From Rosistilla carotiformis (GTDB lineage Bacteria; Planctomycetota; Planctomycetia; Pirellulales; Pirellulaceae), in the NCBI RefSeq assembly GCF_007753095.1, contig NZ_CP036348.1:6983411-7047410 (forward strand): 64,000 bases of DNA, in the 5' to 3' direction. A program made the position numbers and the translations under genes. The notes under the pieces were generated by a model. The model made no database searches. It was not told the origin of the DNA and worked only from the letters and a program-made list of their open reading frames with translations. Position 1 is the stretch's first letter, and each line of letters begins with the position of its first letter. This document shows, in pieces, positions 1 to 8,632 of this stretch.

Positions 1-1211
1 CCGGCTGCCACGCCTGTACCACCATGGAACCGGTCGTCGCGCAATTGCAGCGTGAAGGCGTTGCCATCCGCCGCGTCGACGCCGCACGGGAAATCCATCT
101 CGTTCAACGCTATCGCGTCGCCAGCTTCCCCACCTACCTCGTTCTTTCGGGCGGACGCGAAATCGCTCGCCTGCAGGGAACGCAACCGATTCAAAACCTG
201 CGACAAGCTCTGGCCAACCGGCAGGGCGAACGGATTCGCGACACCGGGGCTCGCAATGTCCAACCGGAAGTTCCGCAGACGCAGCTTTCCAACCTGACAC
301 CCGCCGTGGCGGCAAGTCCTGTCGCCGCAACGGTCTCCGGCGAATCGATGCCCAGCGTCAACTTGGCCCTCGCTGTGGAACGTGCCCAAGCCGCGACGGT
401 TCGGATTCGTGTTCGCGAACAGGGAGCGGTGGGAGTCGCAACGGGAACGATCATCGACACCCACGGCCAAGAAGCTTTGGTGCTCACCTGCGGACACGTA
501 TTTCGCGATTCCGAAGGCAAAGCACCGATCGAAGTCGAACTGTTCGTCCAAGGTCAGATTCACACAGTGCCGGGACAATTAATCGACTACGATGCGAAGA
601 CCCGCGACATCGCCTTGGTCTCGATCCAACCGGGCTTCCCGATCCAGCCGGTGCCAGTGATTACGAAGGACCAGCTGCCCGCATCGGGCGTGGCCGCGTT
701 CAGCTTTGGCTGCGACCGCGGCGCCGATCCGAGTCGTCGCGACACGCGAATCACCGCCGTCAACAAATACAACCAACACCTGGGGGCTTCGAATCTGGAG
801 ATCGCCGGCGCCCCGACGATCGGCCGCAGCGGAGGCGGATTGTTCGATCACCAGGGCCGAATTGTTGGCGTCTGCAACGCCGCCGACTTTGAAGACGACA
901 TCGGCATCTATGCCGGCCCCGGCACGATCCATTGGCAACTGGATCGCGTCAACCTCGCATCGCTCTATCAGCCGCGTGCTGCAATTGCTTCGGCGCCACG
1001 GAACAACAACGTTCCGGAGCCTCCAACCCGATTGGCCGCCGTAACGCAACCGGCGCCGCAAACGTCGCCCGCAGCGACTGCGTCCAACCAAGAAGTGATC
1101 GTGATCTTGCGAGACAAGAACCGTCCCGACACGCCAACACAGATCAAGACCATCGCCGAACCCACAGCCGACATTTTAAAACTTCTGGGTTTAACGACCC
1201 AGCATCGTTGA
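1..1211 (+). CDS. Thioredoxin-fold / trypsin-like serine protease, 5' truncated by window edge
   Basis: The reading frame is open to the left edge. In frame before the first ATG (24) the DNA encodes G-C-H-A-C-T-T, so the true start lies outside the window and a thioredoxin-type CxxC motif (C-H-A-C) is cut by the edge. The thioredoxin-like part continues with a cis-Pro-type SFPTY segment. A linker of about 50 residues follows, then a trypsin-like domain. Counting from the Met at 24, it shows a candidate triad: His158 in TCGHVF, Asp195 in TRDIALV and Ser269 in GRSGGG. The tail after about residue 310 is Pro/Ala-rich. The trypsin-like fold and triad are family knowledge applied to visible motifs. 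Pairing with a redox-active CxxC suggests an envelope protein handling thiols and misfolded proteins, but its substrate cannot be read here. Confidence 0.85.
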   Translation, partial: GCHACTTMEPVVAQLQREGVAIRRVDAAREIHLVQRYRVASFPTYLVLSGGREIARLQGTQPIQNLRQALANRQGERIRDTGARNVQPEVPQTQLSNLTPAVAASPVAATVSGESMPSVNLALAVERAQAATVRIRVREQGAVGVATGTIIDTHGQEALVLTCGHVFRDSEGKAPIEVELFVQGQIHTVPGQLIDYDAKTRDIALVSIQPGFPIQPVPVITKDQLPASGVAAFSFGCDRGADPSRRDTRITAVNKYNQHLGASNLEIAGAPTIGRSGGGLFDHQGRIVGVCNAADFEDDIGIYAGPGTIHWQLDRVNLASLYQPRAAIASAPRNNNVPEPPTRLAAVTQPAPQTSPAATASNQEVIVILRDKNRPDTPTQIKTIAEPTADILKLLGLTTQHR

Positions 1212-1238
1212 TCCATTCTCGCCCACCACTGGATCAAA

Positions 1239-1260
1239 CTGCGGCGACGCCTCGTCGCAG
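1239..1260 (+). terminator. Hairpin downstream of protease gene
   Basis: A GC-rich imperfect inverted repeat (CTGCGGCGACG, CCT loop, CGTCGCAG) lies about 28 nt after the protease stop codon. It has no clear T-run, so it is only a weak candidate for an intrinsic terminator. Another GC-rich palindromic stretch lies near 1370-1395. Nothing else is evident in 1212-1461. Confidence 0.3.
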
Positions 1261-1461
1261 CCCGATGCGCACTGCGGAAGTAAAGTAACGTCCTGCCGGT
1301 CAGGAGATACTTGAAGCAAGACGCCCCCGCATCGATTGAAGTCTCGCGCAGGTGATCGTCGCCCACCACCACGCCACCCGCCGGCGGGGTGGGCCGATGG
1401 AACGACATGTCTACTATGGAGCAACGTTTACGTATCAAACATTTCTCTGGAGAGTATTTCG

Positions 1462-2106
1462 ATGTCGCTGAAAAATCTGTGGTCCCTTCGTTTAAGTCTT
1501 GGGCTGATCGCCACCCTGGCCTGTTCGACTTTGGCAAAGGCCGACGATCCTGCGATTGCTAGCGATGCGAAACAAACAAAGCCTCTGGAGGTTGGCGGGA
1601 CGCTCCCTGATGTTGCTGTCAAATCGGTCGATGGCAAACCGGTCAGCATCGCATCACTGCACCAAGACAAGCCTGTTGTCTTGGTCTTCTTCCGTGGCGG
1701 TTGGTGCCCGATTTGCACCCGGCACACGCAAACGTTGATCCAGGCTTACCCTGCGATCAAACAACTGGGAGCGGAACTGGTCGGCATCAGTCCCGATGAT
1801 CCGGAGCATTCGCAAGCGAACGTCGCCAAGAATTCGATTCCGTTTCCCATCCTTTCGGATTCCGATCTGACAGCAACCAAAGCGTTTGGGCTCGCATTTC
1901 AAGTCGATGCGCCAACCTTGGAACGCTACAAAGGATTTGGGATCGACCTCGAAAAAGCTTCCGGATTCAAGCACCACGCGCTCCCGGTACCGGCGGTTTA
2001 TATCGTCGACAAAAGTGGCCAAATCGTGTTTGCTCACAGCGACCCCGACTACCGCGAACGACTGGACACCGGAAAGATTGTCGCTGCGTTGAAGCAACTG
2101 AAATAG
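1462..2106 (+). CDS. Secreted peroxiredoxin-like (AhpC/TSA family) protein
   Basis: A 214-residue thiol peroxidase-like protein. The start at 1462 is chosen because a purine-rich CTGGAGAG lies just upstream and because it leaves a proper signal peptide (M-S-L-K-N-L-W, hydrophobic core, cleavage near A-K-A). The frame is open further upstream but that part is unlike coding sequence. The mature part has the AhpC/TSA fold signature VVLVFFRGGWCPIC, with Cys82 and Cys85 forming a CPIC motif. Cys82 is the expected peroxidatic residue of the GGWCPxC subgroup. The family reduces peroxides using thiol donors. Periplasmic location is inferred from the signal peptide. It follows the thioredoxin/protease gene on the same strand, about 250 nt away, so a shared envelope-stress role is possible but not shown. 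Confidence 0.85.
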   Translation: MSLKNLWSLRLSLGLIATLACSTLAKADDPAIASDAKQTKPLEVGGTLPDVAVKSVDGKPVSIASLHQDKPVVLVFFRGGWCPICTRHTQTLIQAYPAIKQLGAELVGISPDDPEHSQANVAKNSIPFPILSDSDLTATKAFGLAFQVDAPTLERYKGFGIDLEKASGFKHHALPVPAVYIVDKSGQIVFAHSDPDYRERLDTGKIVAALKQLK

Positions 2107-2133
2107 TGCCAACAATTTCCGTGCCGGCACCGC

Positions 2134-3027
2134 CTATTGGTGTCTGGCAGCCTCGGACAGGTACTGAGCCAACGCCCTGAAGTCGTCGATCGTCAACGGT
2201 GTCGCACAAGCGGCAGCGGCGTGAGGCGCAGCCAACGGAAACGGCTTCCCCCGCGGCAAGCCTTGCATCGCAAAGGCTTTGGGGCCGGGGATGCCCAAGA
2301 AAAATTCGCCGACGTCGACATGTAAGTGTCGCGTCTCGCGGAAGTTTTCGGGCAAAAACATCCCCTGCCCATCGACCACTTCGGCCGGCTCCCCGCCGCG
2401 GATGAACCAAACGGCCGAACTGACCAAGCCCGACTTGGGCTGCACCCAAATCAGGTGCCTCGCGACGACCTTTTCGTGCCGTTTATCGACGGCGACCAAC
2501 GCGGGAGAATCGATCACAATCGCCGTAGCCAGTCGAAGCGCAACGGTCAGATGATCTAAAGACTGTTCGGCAGCTTGCAACACCTGTGCCCCGATCATCC
2601 CCAGCCCCGCCGCCCCATCCTGGTCGCTGACAATCCGGAAATTTTCCCCGTCGGCAACGGCCATCCCAATCCCGACCCGCTGTAGACGATGTTCCCCCTG
2701 GACCTGGTGGACATCCGCAGCAATCACCGTCGTAAACATTTCCGCATACCGCAGCACCACCTGCGAGACCCCGGAAACTTCCCCACCAGTCACATCAGGC
2801 GTAGCCACCAGAACCAAATCCGACCAACCTTCCAAACCATTGGCGGAGACCAAAGAACCGGCGGGAAGCCTTGAAATTGCAGCCTCATCATCCGCATCAG
2901 CACGACAGGCGCCCAGAATAGTACCGACCGTTAACGCAACGTAGATCACCGCAACGGTGACCGCTGGAGATCTCCAATTCGTATCGCCCGAATGGAACCG
3001 TCGTGTGATGTTCAGGTTCGTCAACAT
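2134..3027 (-). CDS. Membrane-anchored hypothetical protein
   Basis: I do not recognise this 297-residue protein. The start at 3027 is chosen over the upstream Met because an AGGAG motif sits 6 nt before it. The N-terminus is basic and followed by one hydrophobic segment (about residues 20-42), so the protein is probably anchored to the inner membrane or exported. The rest mixes beta-rich stretches and Ala/Val-rich helices, ending with a segment beginning TPLTIDDFRALAQYL. There are no obvious catalytic motifs or metal-binding clusters. It is divergent from the NRPS gene, sharing a 207-nt intergenic region, and convergent with the peroxiredoxin gene (27 nt apart). A lineage-specific planctomycete envelope protein is the most that can be said. 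Confidence 0.7.
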   Translation of the reverse strand: MLTNLNITRRFHSGDTNWRSPAVTVAVIYVALTVGTILGACRADADDEAAISRLPAGSLVSANGLEGWSDLVLVATPDVTGGEVSGVSQVVLRYAEMFTTVIAADVHQVQGEHRLQRVGIGMAVADGENFRIVSDQDGAAGLGMIGAQVLQAAEQSLDHLTVALRLATAIVIDSPALVAVDKRHEKVVARHLIWVQPKSGLVSSAVWFIRGGEPAEVVDGQGMFLPENFRETRHLHVDVGEFFLGIPGPKAFAMQGLPRGKPFPLAAPHAAAACATPLTIDDFRALAQYLSEAARHQ

Positions 3028-3138
3028 CGCTCTCCTAACAAATGACACAAGGCAGAGATTCCGAAGGTGTACATGCAAACCGTCAACCTGTCACCAAACC
3101 CCACTTTAGTGGAAAATAGATTGTAGAGTGGTCTCTGC

Positions 3139-3166
3139 TTGCAGACGACCTATTCTACCGTATAAG
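3139..3166 (+). promoter_or_regulatory. Possible sigma70-like promoter for the NRPS gene
   Basis: TTGCAG (3139-3144) and TATAAG (3161-3166) are separated by 16 nt, about 68 nt before the NRPS start codon, in the divergent region shared with the hypothetical gene. Planctomycete promoters are poorly defined, so this is a pattern match only. Confidence 0.25.
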
Positions 3167-3234
3167 CCTAAACTTCAGTTTTACAGCCTGTTGGACGACA
3201 GTGACCTAGCAGCACGCCACCATCCGCAAGCTTT

Positions 3235-6200
3235 GTGGAGACGGATAAACACCCCGCAGTGAAGCTCCGAAATCTGAAGCGCTCGCGAGAATCGATAGGT
3301 ACAAAATTGTTGGACGCGACGGAAAACAGCATCGACCACAATCCGCACCACCAGGGCTTCTCGGCACCTGTCGCTACCTCTGCGCCAAAAGAGCTGCCGA
3401 CGCTGGTCCATCGCTTGCGTTGGTACGGGCAAACCGAACACGCCGATCGCACCGCGTTCACGATGGTCTTGGATCATGACTTCAACGACACGCAATTAAA
3501 CTATCGCGATCTCGACCATCGCGCCCGCGCGATCGCCGCTCGCATCCAAGCCCTTGGCGGCGCGGGCGAGCGCGTGCTGATCGTTCTCGACCCCGGCATG
3601 GACTACGTCAGTTCGCTGTTCGGGTGCATGTATGCCGGTGCGGTTGCGGTCCCCGTCTATCCGCCCAGCATGTTGCGACTACAACACACTCTGGGTCGGC
3701 TGCAAGCGATCATTCAAAACGCCGACGCCAAAGTGATGCTTTCCAGCCGTGAGATCATCGGTCCGCAACTCAGCCCTCTCTGGAATCTCGACAACGCCGC
3801 GGCAATCGCGGTCGATGAGTTGTCGCTGTCGGCCGCCGACGACTGGCGTCCCTCGGCACCAGCCCCCGACGAACTGGCCCTGCTGCAATACACTTCCGGT
3901 TCGACAGGGATCCCTCGCGGCGTCGCGCTGACGCACGCCAACTTGATGCACAATCTGCGAGCCCTCGTCCGGCACTACCACTTCCCCGGCGCCAAAGCGT
4001 TGCACTGGCTGCCTCCCTATCACGACATGGGGTTGATCGGCGGGATCCTGTTGCCCGCTTATGAAGGTGTCGAGACGGTCATCCTGACGCCCAAGAACTT
4101 CATCTCCAATCCGCTGCACTGGTTGCAAGCGATCGACCGCTACCAAGGGACCAGCAACGGCAGTCCCAACTTTGGATATGAGCTGTGCGTTCGCAAGATC
4201 AAGCCGGAGCAGTGCGAGGGGCTCGACCTGAGCAGCTGGAAAGTTGCGGTTTCGGGCGCCGAACCGGTTCGCGCTGCGACCGCAAAACGATTCACGGAAA
4301 AGTTCCAACCGTATGGCTTCGATCCATCCGCCTTCTCGCCCGCGATGGGGATGGCTGAAACGACAGTTATCATGACCGGCAGCCCGCTGGGTAAGATGCC
4401 GATCATGTACGAAGTCGACAGCCGCGCGCTGGCCGCTGGCCGCATCGAACAGGTTGACGCACCGGGGCCTGGCACGCAGACGTTGGTCAGTTCCGGCGAA
4501 GCGGTTTTGGGAATGGAAGTCGAAATCGTCGACCCGCAAACCTGTCGTCTGGCGGGGCCAGGCCAGGTCGCCGAGATCTGGGCGCGCAGCGGTTCGATCG
4601 CCGCAGGCTACTGGAACCAACCCGAACTAACGCAAGCCACCTTTCACGCGACGATCGCCGACACGGGCGAATCGGGCTACTTGCGGACTGGCGACTTGGG
4701 CTGCATCATCGATGGGCAATTGATCGTCACCGGGCGGATCAAGGAATTGATCATCATCGGCGGACGCAATTATTATCCGCACGACATCGAAGCGACCGTG
4801 CAATCGATCAGCGAAGCCTTTAAGCCCGATTCGGGGACGGCCTTTTCGATCGACCACGATGGGCAAGAGCAGCTGGTCGTGCTGCAAGAGGTTTGGCGGC
4901 CGGGCAAATTTGCTATCGACAACCTGCTGCCCGAAGCCTTGGAAGCGATCGCCGAAAGTCATCAGGTCACGCCCCATGCGATCGTGTTGGTGAAGTCGGG
5001 ATCGTTGCCCAAAACATCCAGCGGGAAACTGCGCCGTCGCGATTGCCGGCAGATGTTCCTCGACGGTGAGCTTTCCGAAGTCCGACGCTGGCAAGCGGGC
5101 GGGTTCGCCGCAACCCAGGCGGCTGCAGAATTCGAAGCTCCCGAAACGGAGACCGAAGTCGCACTGGCATCGATCTGGAACGAACTGCTGCATGTCGATG
5201 AGATCAGTCGACACCATGACTTCTTCGATCTCGGCGGCCAGTCGCTGCTGGTTGGCCAGTTGGTCACGCGGATCGGCGAACAGTTTGGTGTCGAAATCGG
5301 ACTCTCGACGCTCTTCAGCCACAGCACACTCGGCCGACTTGCCGCTGCGATCGATGAGGGGGAAGGACGCCTTAAAGACGAAGTCACGCGACGGGATCAC
5401 GACGCCAAGGTGGCGCCGCTGTCGGCCGCGCAACAACGCTTCTGGTTGTTGCACGAACTGGAACAGACCAACGTGTTTTTGCATGTCCCCGTCTCGCTGC
5501 AAATCACCGGCGACGTCGACGCCGATCGATTGGAAGCCTCGCTCGCCGCGATCTGCCAGCGTCATCCGGCGCTGCGAACGATCATCGAGATGTCGGGCGA
5601 TGTGCCGATGCAACGCGTGCTGGACGACGCGCCGCTGCGGCTGCAACGTTTAAACGCGTCGCCCGAAAGCGTCGCCAAAGTCCGAGCCGATTTGGTTCGC
5701 CAGCCGTTTGATTTGCAAACCGCACCGCTGATGCGAGCGGCTCTGATCGAAACCGGTCCGTCGCAATATCAGCTGGAGATCGTCCTACATCACATCGTTT
5801 GTGATGCCAGCTCGGTCGAGATCCTGTTGCGAGATCTGATCGCCGCGGCTCCGGTCGATGCAGAACAGCTGACCTATCTCGATTTCGCTCAGTGGGATCA
5901 ATCCGAATCGCACATCGCACAGATCGATCAAAAGGTCGGCTATTGGCAAACGCGACTCGCCGGAATTCCCGAGCGTCTACAACTGCCGGTCGCGGAATCC
6001 GATGTGGCCGCGTCCGACGAATCGCCAGCGATCACGCGAGCCTTGGATGGTTCGCTCGCTCGCGATCTCGAAAGCGTCGCTCGCGACCATGGCACCACCG
6101 CGTCGATGGTCTACCTGGCCGCCTACCAACACGTCCTCTCGCGATACACCGGATCGTCCGATCTGCCGATCGCGATGCCGACGACCGATCGCCCCTCGTC

Positions 6201-8616
6201 GCAACTGGCCGCAACGGTCGGATGCTTCATGAATCCGATCATCTTCCGTGGCCAGATCGATCGCCAAGCCTCGTTCCTGCGATTGCTGCGATCGACGCGA
6301 GACCATCTGCTGCAAGATCTGGAACATGCCAACGTGCCGTTCCAACGCGTGGTCGAATCGATCGATCATCAGCGGTCGTTGGATGCGATGCCGCTGGCCC
6401 AAAACATGTTCCTGTTCCAACAGCCGCTGCATGCCAGCGACGCCCCGATCGAGATCGCTGGCGGCACGCTGCAAGCGGTCCAACCCGACTACGCCGCCGT
6501 CACGGCATACGACCTGTCGATGGTCATCCATCCGTCGTCGACGACCGAGATCACGGTGGTGCACAACGATCACATCGATCGTGCGACAGCGGAAGGCGTT
6601 CTGGATCTGATGGAAGCGACGCTGCAAGCGATCGCCGCCAATCCCGCTTGTGCGCTGATCGACTTGCCCAGTGCATCGCCGACCGATCGCAAAGCTTTCG
6701 AACAACTCAATCTCGCCACCGCCGCGGAATGCGATTCGGCAACGCTCTGCCAACGGCTAGCCGATGTCGCCGCCAATGCAGCCGATAAGATTGCGATCAC
6801 CGACGACCATCGCGGACTCAGCTACAGCGCTCTCGACGCGCAATCGACAGCCTTGGCCAAGGTCTTGCGGCAACGAGGCATCGCGGCCGGGAATCTGGTT
6901 GGCGTCGACATGCAGCGATCGATCGAGATGCTTGTCGGGATGCTGGCGGTTTGGAAAGCGGGAGCGGCTTATGTGCCGTTGGATCCGGCACTGCCGCAAG
7001 AGCGACTGGCGATGATGATCGAAGACGCCGGGCTCGCGGCGATCCTCTCCGATACAACATCGATGCAGGCCGACGTTCCCGTCTGGCAGTTCGCCGAACT
7101 GAGTCGATTGGATGCGCAAGATCTGTCGCTGGACGGACCTCTGCCGACAGATCTCGCTTACGTGATCTATACATCCGGTTCGACGGGCAAACCCAAAGGA
7201 GTTGCGATCGAACATCACAGCGTCGCCAATCTGTTGAACAGCTTTGCCGCGCGTCCCGGCTTCACCGCCGACGATTCGATCTTGGCTCTAACCACGACTT
7301 CGTTTGACATCTCGGTATTGGAGCTGTTCCTGCCGCTGTGGGCCGGCGGGCACGTGCGGTTAACCGCCGATCGAGCGGCGACCGAACCGGAGTCACTGAA
7401 ATCGATCCTCGAAACCGAACCGATCACTCACCTGCAGACGACGCCCTCGACACTGCGTGTCTTAATGACGACTGGTTGGACGCCCAGCCGGCAGTTGCGA
7501 GTGTTCAGCGGTGGCGAACCGTTGCCAGCCGATCTCGCGAGCCAGTTGTTGGCCAGCGGCTGCGAGCTGTGGAATGTCTATGGTCCGACCGAGACGACCG
7601 TCTGGTCGACGATCTCCCGAGTCGAAGGCGAACGCGTTTGCATTGGTCAAGCGATCGATAATACCACGATCCATCTGCTCGATCCCGAATTGCGCCCCGT
7701 TCCACGCGGCGTCTCGGGCGAGTTGTGCATCGGCGGTGCCGGCGTGGCTCGCGGCTACTGGAATCAACCCGAACTAACTCGCCAGCGATTTGTCACGCTG
7801 CCGCCGACGTCCTTCTCCGCCGACGACTCATCCACAACCGACCAGCCCTCGCCGCGCGTCTACCGGACCGGCGACCAAGTGCGAATCGACAGCCGAGGCG
7901 AACTGCACTTCTTGGCTCGCAACGACCGGCAGATCAAACTGCGCGGCTTCCGGATCGAGCTGGATGAGATCGAATCGGCGATCGAATCGGTCGCGGGAGT
8001 TCATCGCGCGGCGGTCGTCGTTCGCGGCGAAGCTGCTCAACAGCAGATCGTCGCCTTCTGCCAAACCGACGTCGATGTCGATGCGATTCGCCGATCGATC
8101 GGCGGGCGGCTGCCGCAATACATGCTGCCGTCGACGATTTGTCGGCTGCCAGCGATCCCGCAAACTCCCGCCGGCAAGACCGACTACAAAGCGTTGCCGC
8201 TGCCGAACACGGAGCCTGTGGCGGTCGCAGCGATTGCGCTGCCGCAGTCGCCGCTGGAACATGCGGTTGCCAATCTCTGGCAGGAAGTTTTGCAGACCGG
8301 ACCGATCGGCCGCGACGTCAGCTTCTTCGAGCTCGGCGGCAATTCATTGCAAGCGGCCCAGCTGCTATCGCGGCTCCGCGACCAATTCGAAGCGAAGATT
8401 CCGCTGCGGCTGCTGTACGATTCGCCAACGATTGCAGCGATCGCCGAATCGATCGTGCAGGACCAGCTGCAACAGGCCGATATCGATGAAATCCGCATGC
8501 TTGAAGAACTGGAGAGCCTCTCGGACGAGGAGGTGCAACGACGACTGGGCAGCTTGGATGCCAGCGGCGACGACGCAGGTCGCGACCGCAACGACAACTT
8601 GAGCGATTCCCAATAG
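3235..8616 (+). CDS. Nonribosomal peptide synthetase, FAAL-ACP-C-A-PCP
   Basis: A 1793-residue assembly-line enzyme. Domain order: fatty acyl-AMP ligase (about 55-625; YTSGSTG from Tyr219, and WLPPYHDMGLIGG near 258, typical of FAAL rather than amino-acid A domains); carrier domain with phosphopantetheine Ser670 in GGQS; condensation domain with HHIVCD (His852, His853, Asp857); adenylation domain with YTSGSTGKPKG near 1312 and core FDISVLELF; second carrier domain with Ser1704 in GGNS. The C-terminus is a short acidic helix ending in a disordered tail; there is no thioesterase, reductase or terminal condensation domain. The FAAL should adenylate a free fatty acid, and the C-A-PCP module should add one amino acid. 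A-domain pocket residues read by eye start D-I-L, with W and V near the NVYGPTE core; substrate not predicted. Start is GTG at 3235 with a weak ribosome site; a slightly later start is possible. Confidence 0.92.
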   Translation: METDKHPAVKLRNLKRSRESIGTKLLDATENSIDHNPHHQGFSAPVATSAPKELPTLVHRLRWYGQTEHADRTAFTMVLDHDFNDTQLNYRDLDHRARAIAARIQALGGAGERVLIVLDPGMDYVSSLFGCMYAGAVAVPVYPPSMLRLQHTLGRLQAIIQNADAKVMLSSREIIGPQLSPLWNLDNAAAIAVDELSLSAADDWRPSAPAPDELALLQYTSGSTGIPRGVALTHANLMHNLRALVRHYHFPGAKALHWLPPYHDMGLIGGILLPAYEGVETVILTPKNFISNPLHWLQAIDRYQGTSNGSPNFGYELCVRKIKPEQCEGLDLSSWKVAVSGAEPVRAATAKRFTEKFQPYGFDPSAFSPAMGMAETTVIMTGSPLGKMPIMYEVDSRALAAGRIEQVDAPGPGTQTLVSSGEAVLGMEVEIVDPQTCRLAGPGQVAEIWARSGSIAAGYWNQPELTQATFHATIADTGESGYLRTGDLGCIIDGQLIVTGRIKELIIIGGRNYYPHDIEATVQSISEAFKPDSGTAFSIDHDGQEQLVVLQEVWRPGKFAIDNLLPEALEAIAESHQVTPHAIVLVKSGSLPKTSSGKLRRRDCRQMFLDGELSEVRRWQAGGFAATQAAAEFEAPETETEVALASIWNELLHVDEISRHHDFFDLGGQSLLVGQLVTRIGEQFGVEIGLSTLFSHSTLGRLAAAIDEGEGRLKDEVTRRDHDAKVAPLSAAQQRFWLLHELEQTNVFLHVPVSLQITGDVDADRLEASLAAICQRHPALRTIIEMSGDVPMQRVLDDAPLRLQRLNASPESVAKVRADLVRQPFDLQTAPLMRAALIETGPSQYQLEIVLHHIVCDASSVEILLRDLIAAAPVDAEQLTYLDFAQWDQSESHIAQIDQKVGYWQTRLAGIPERLQLPVAESDVAASDESPAITRALDGSLARDLESVARDHGTTASMVYLAAYQHVLSRYTGSSDLPIAMPTTDRPSSQLAATVGCFMNPIIFRGQIDRQASFLRLLRSTRDHLLQDLEHANVPFQRVVESIDHQRSLDAMPLAQNMFLFQQPLHASDAPIEIAGGTLQAVQPDYAAVTAYDLSMVIHPSSTTEITVVHNDHIDRATAEGVLDLMEATLQAIAANPACALIDLPSASPTDRKAFEQLNLATAAECDSATLCQRLADVAANAADKIAITDDHRGLSYSALDAQSTALAKVLRQRGIAAGNLVGVDMQRSIEMLVGMLAVWKAGAAYVPLDPALPQERLAMMIEDAGLAAILSDTTSMQADVPVWQFAELSRLDAQDLSLDGPLPTDLAYVIYTSGSTGKPKGVAIEHHSVANLLNSFAARPGFTADDSILALTTTSFDISVLELFLPLWAGGHVRLTADRAATEPESLKSILETEPITHLQTTPSTLRVLMTTGWTPSRQLRVFSGGEPLPADLASQLLASGCELWNVYGPTETTVWSTISRVEGERVCIGQAIDNTTIHLLDPELRPVPRGVSGELCIGGAGVARGYWNQPELTRQRFVTLPPTSFSADDSSTTDQPSPRVYRTGDQVRIDSRGELHFLARNDRQIKLRGFRIELDEIESAIESVAGVHRAAVVVRGEAAQQQIVAFCQTDVDVDAIRRSIGGRLPQYMLPSTICRLPAIPQTPAGKTDYKALPLPNTEPVAVAAIALPQSPLEHAVANLWQEVLQTGPIGRDVSFFELGGNSLQAAQLLSRLRDQFEAKIPLRLLYDSPTIAAIAESIVQDQLQQADIDEIRMLEELESLSDEEVQRRLGSLDASGDDAGRDRNDNLSDSQ

Positions 8617-8632
8617 CGAACGAGCCCGAAAC

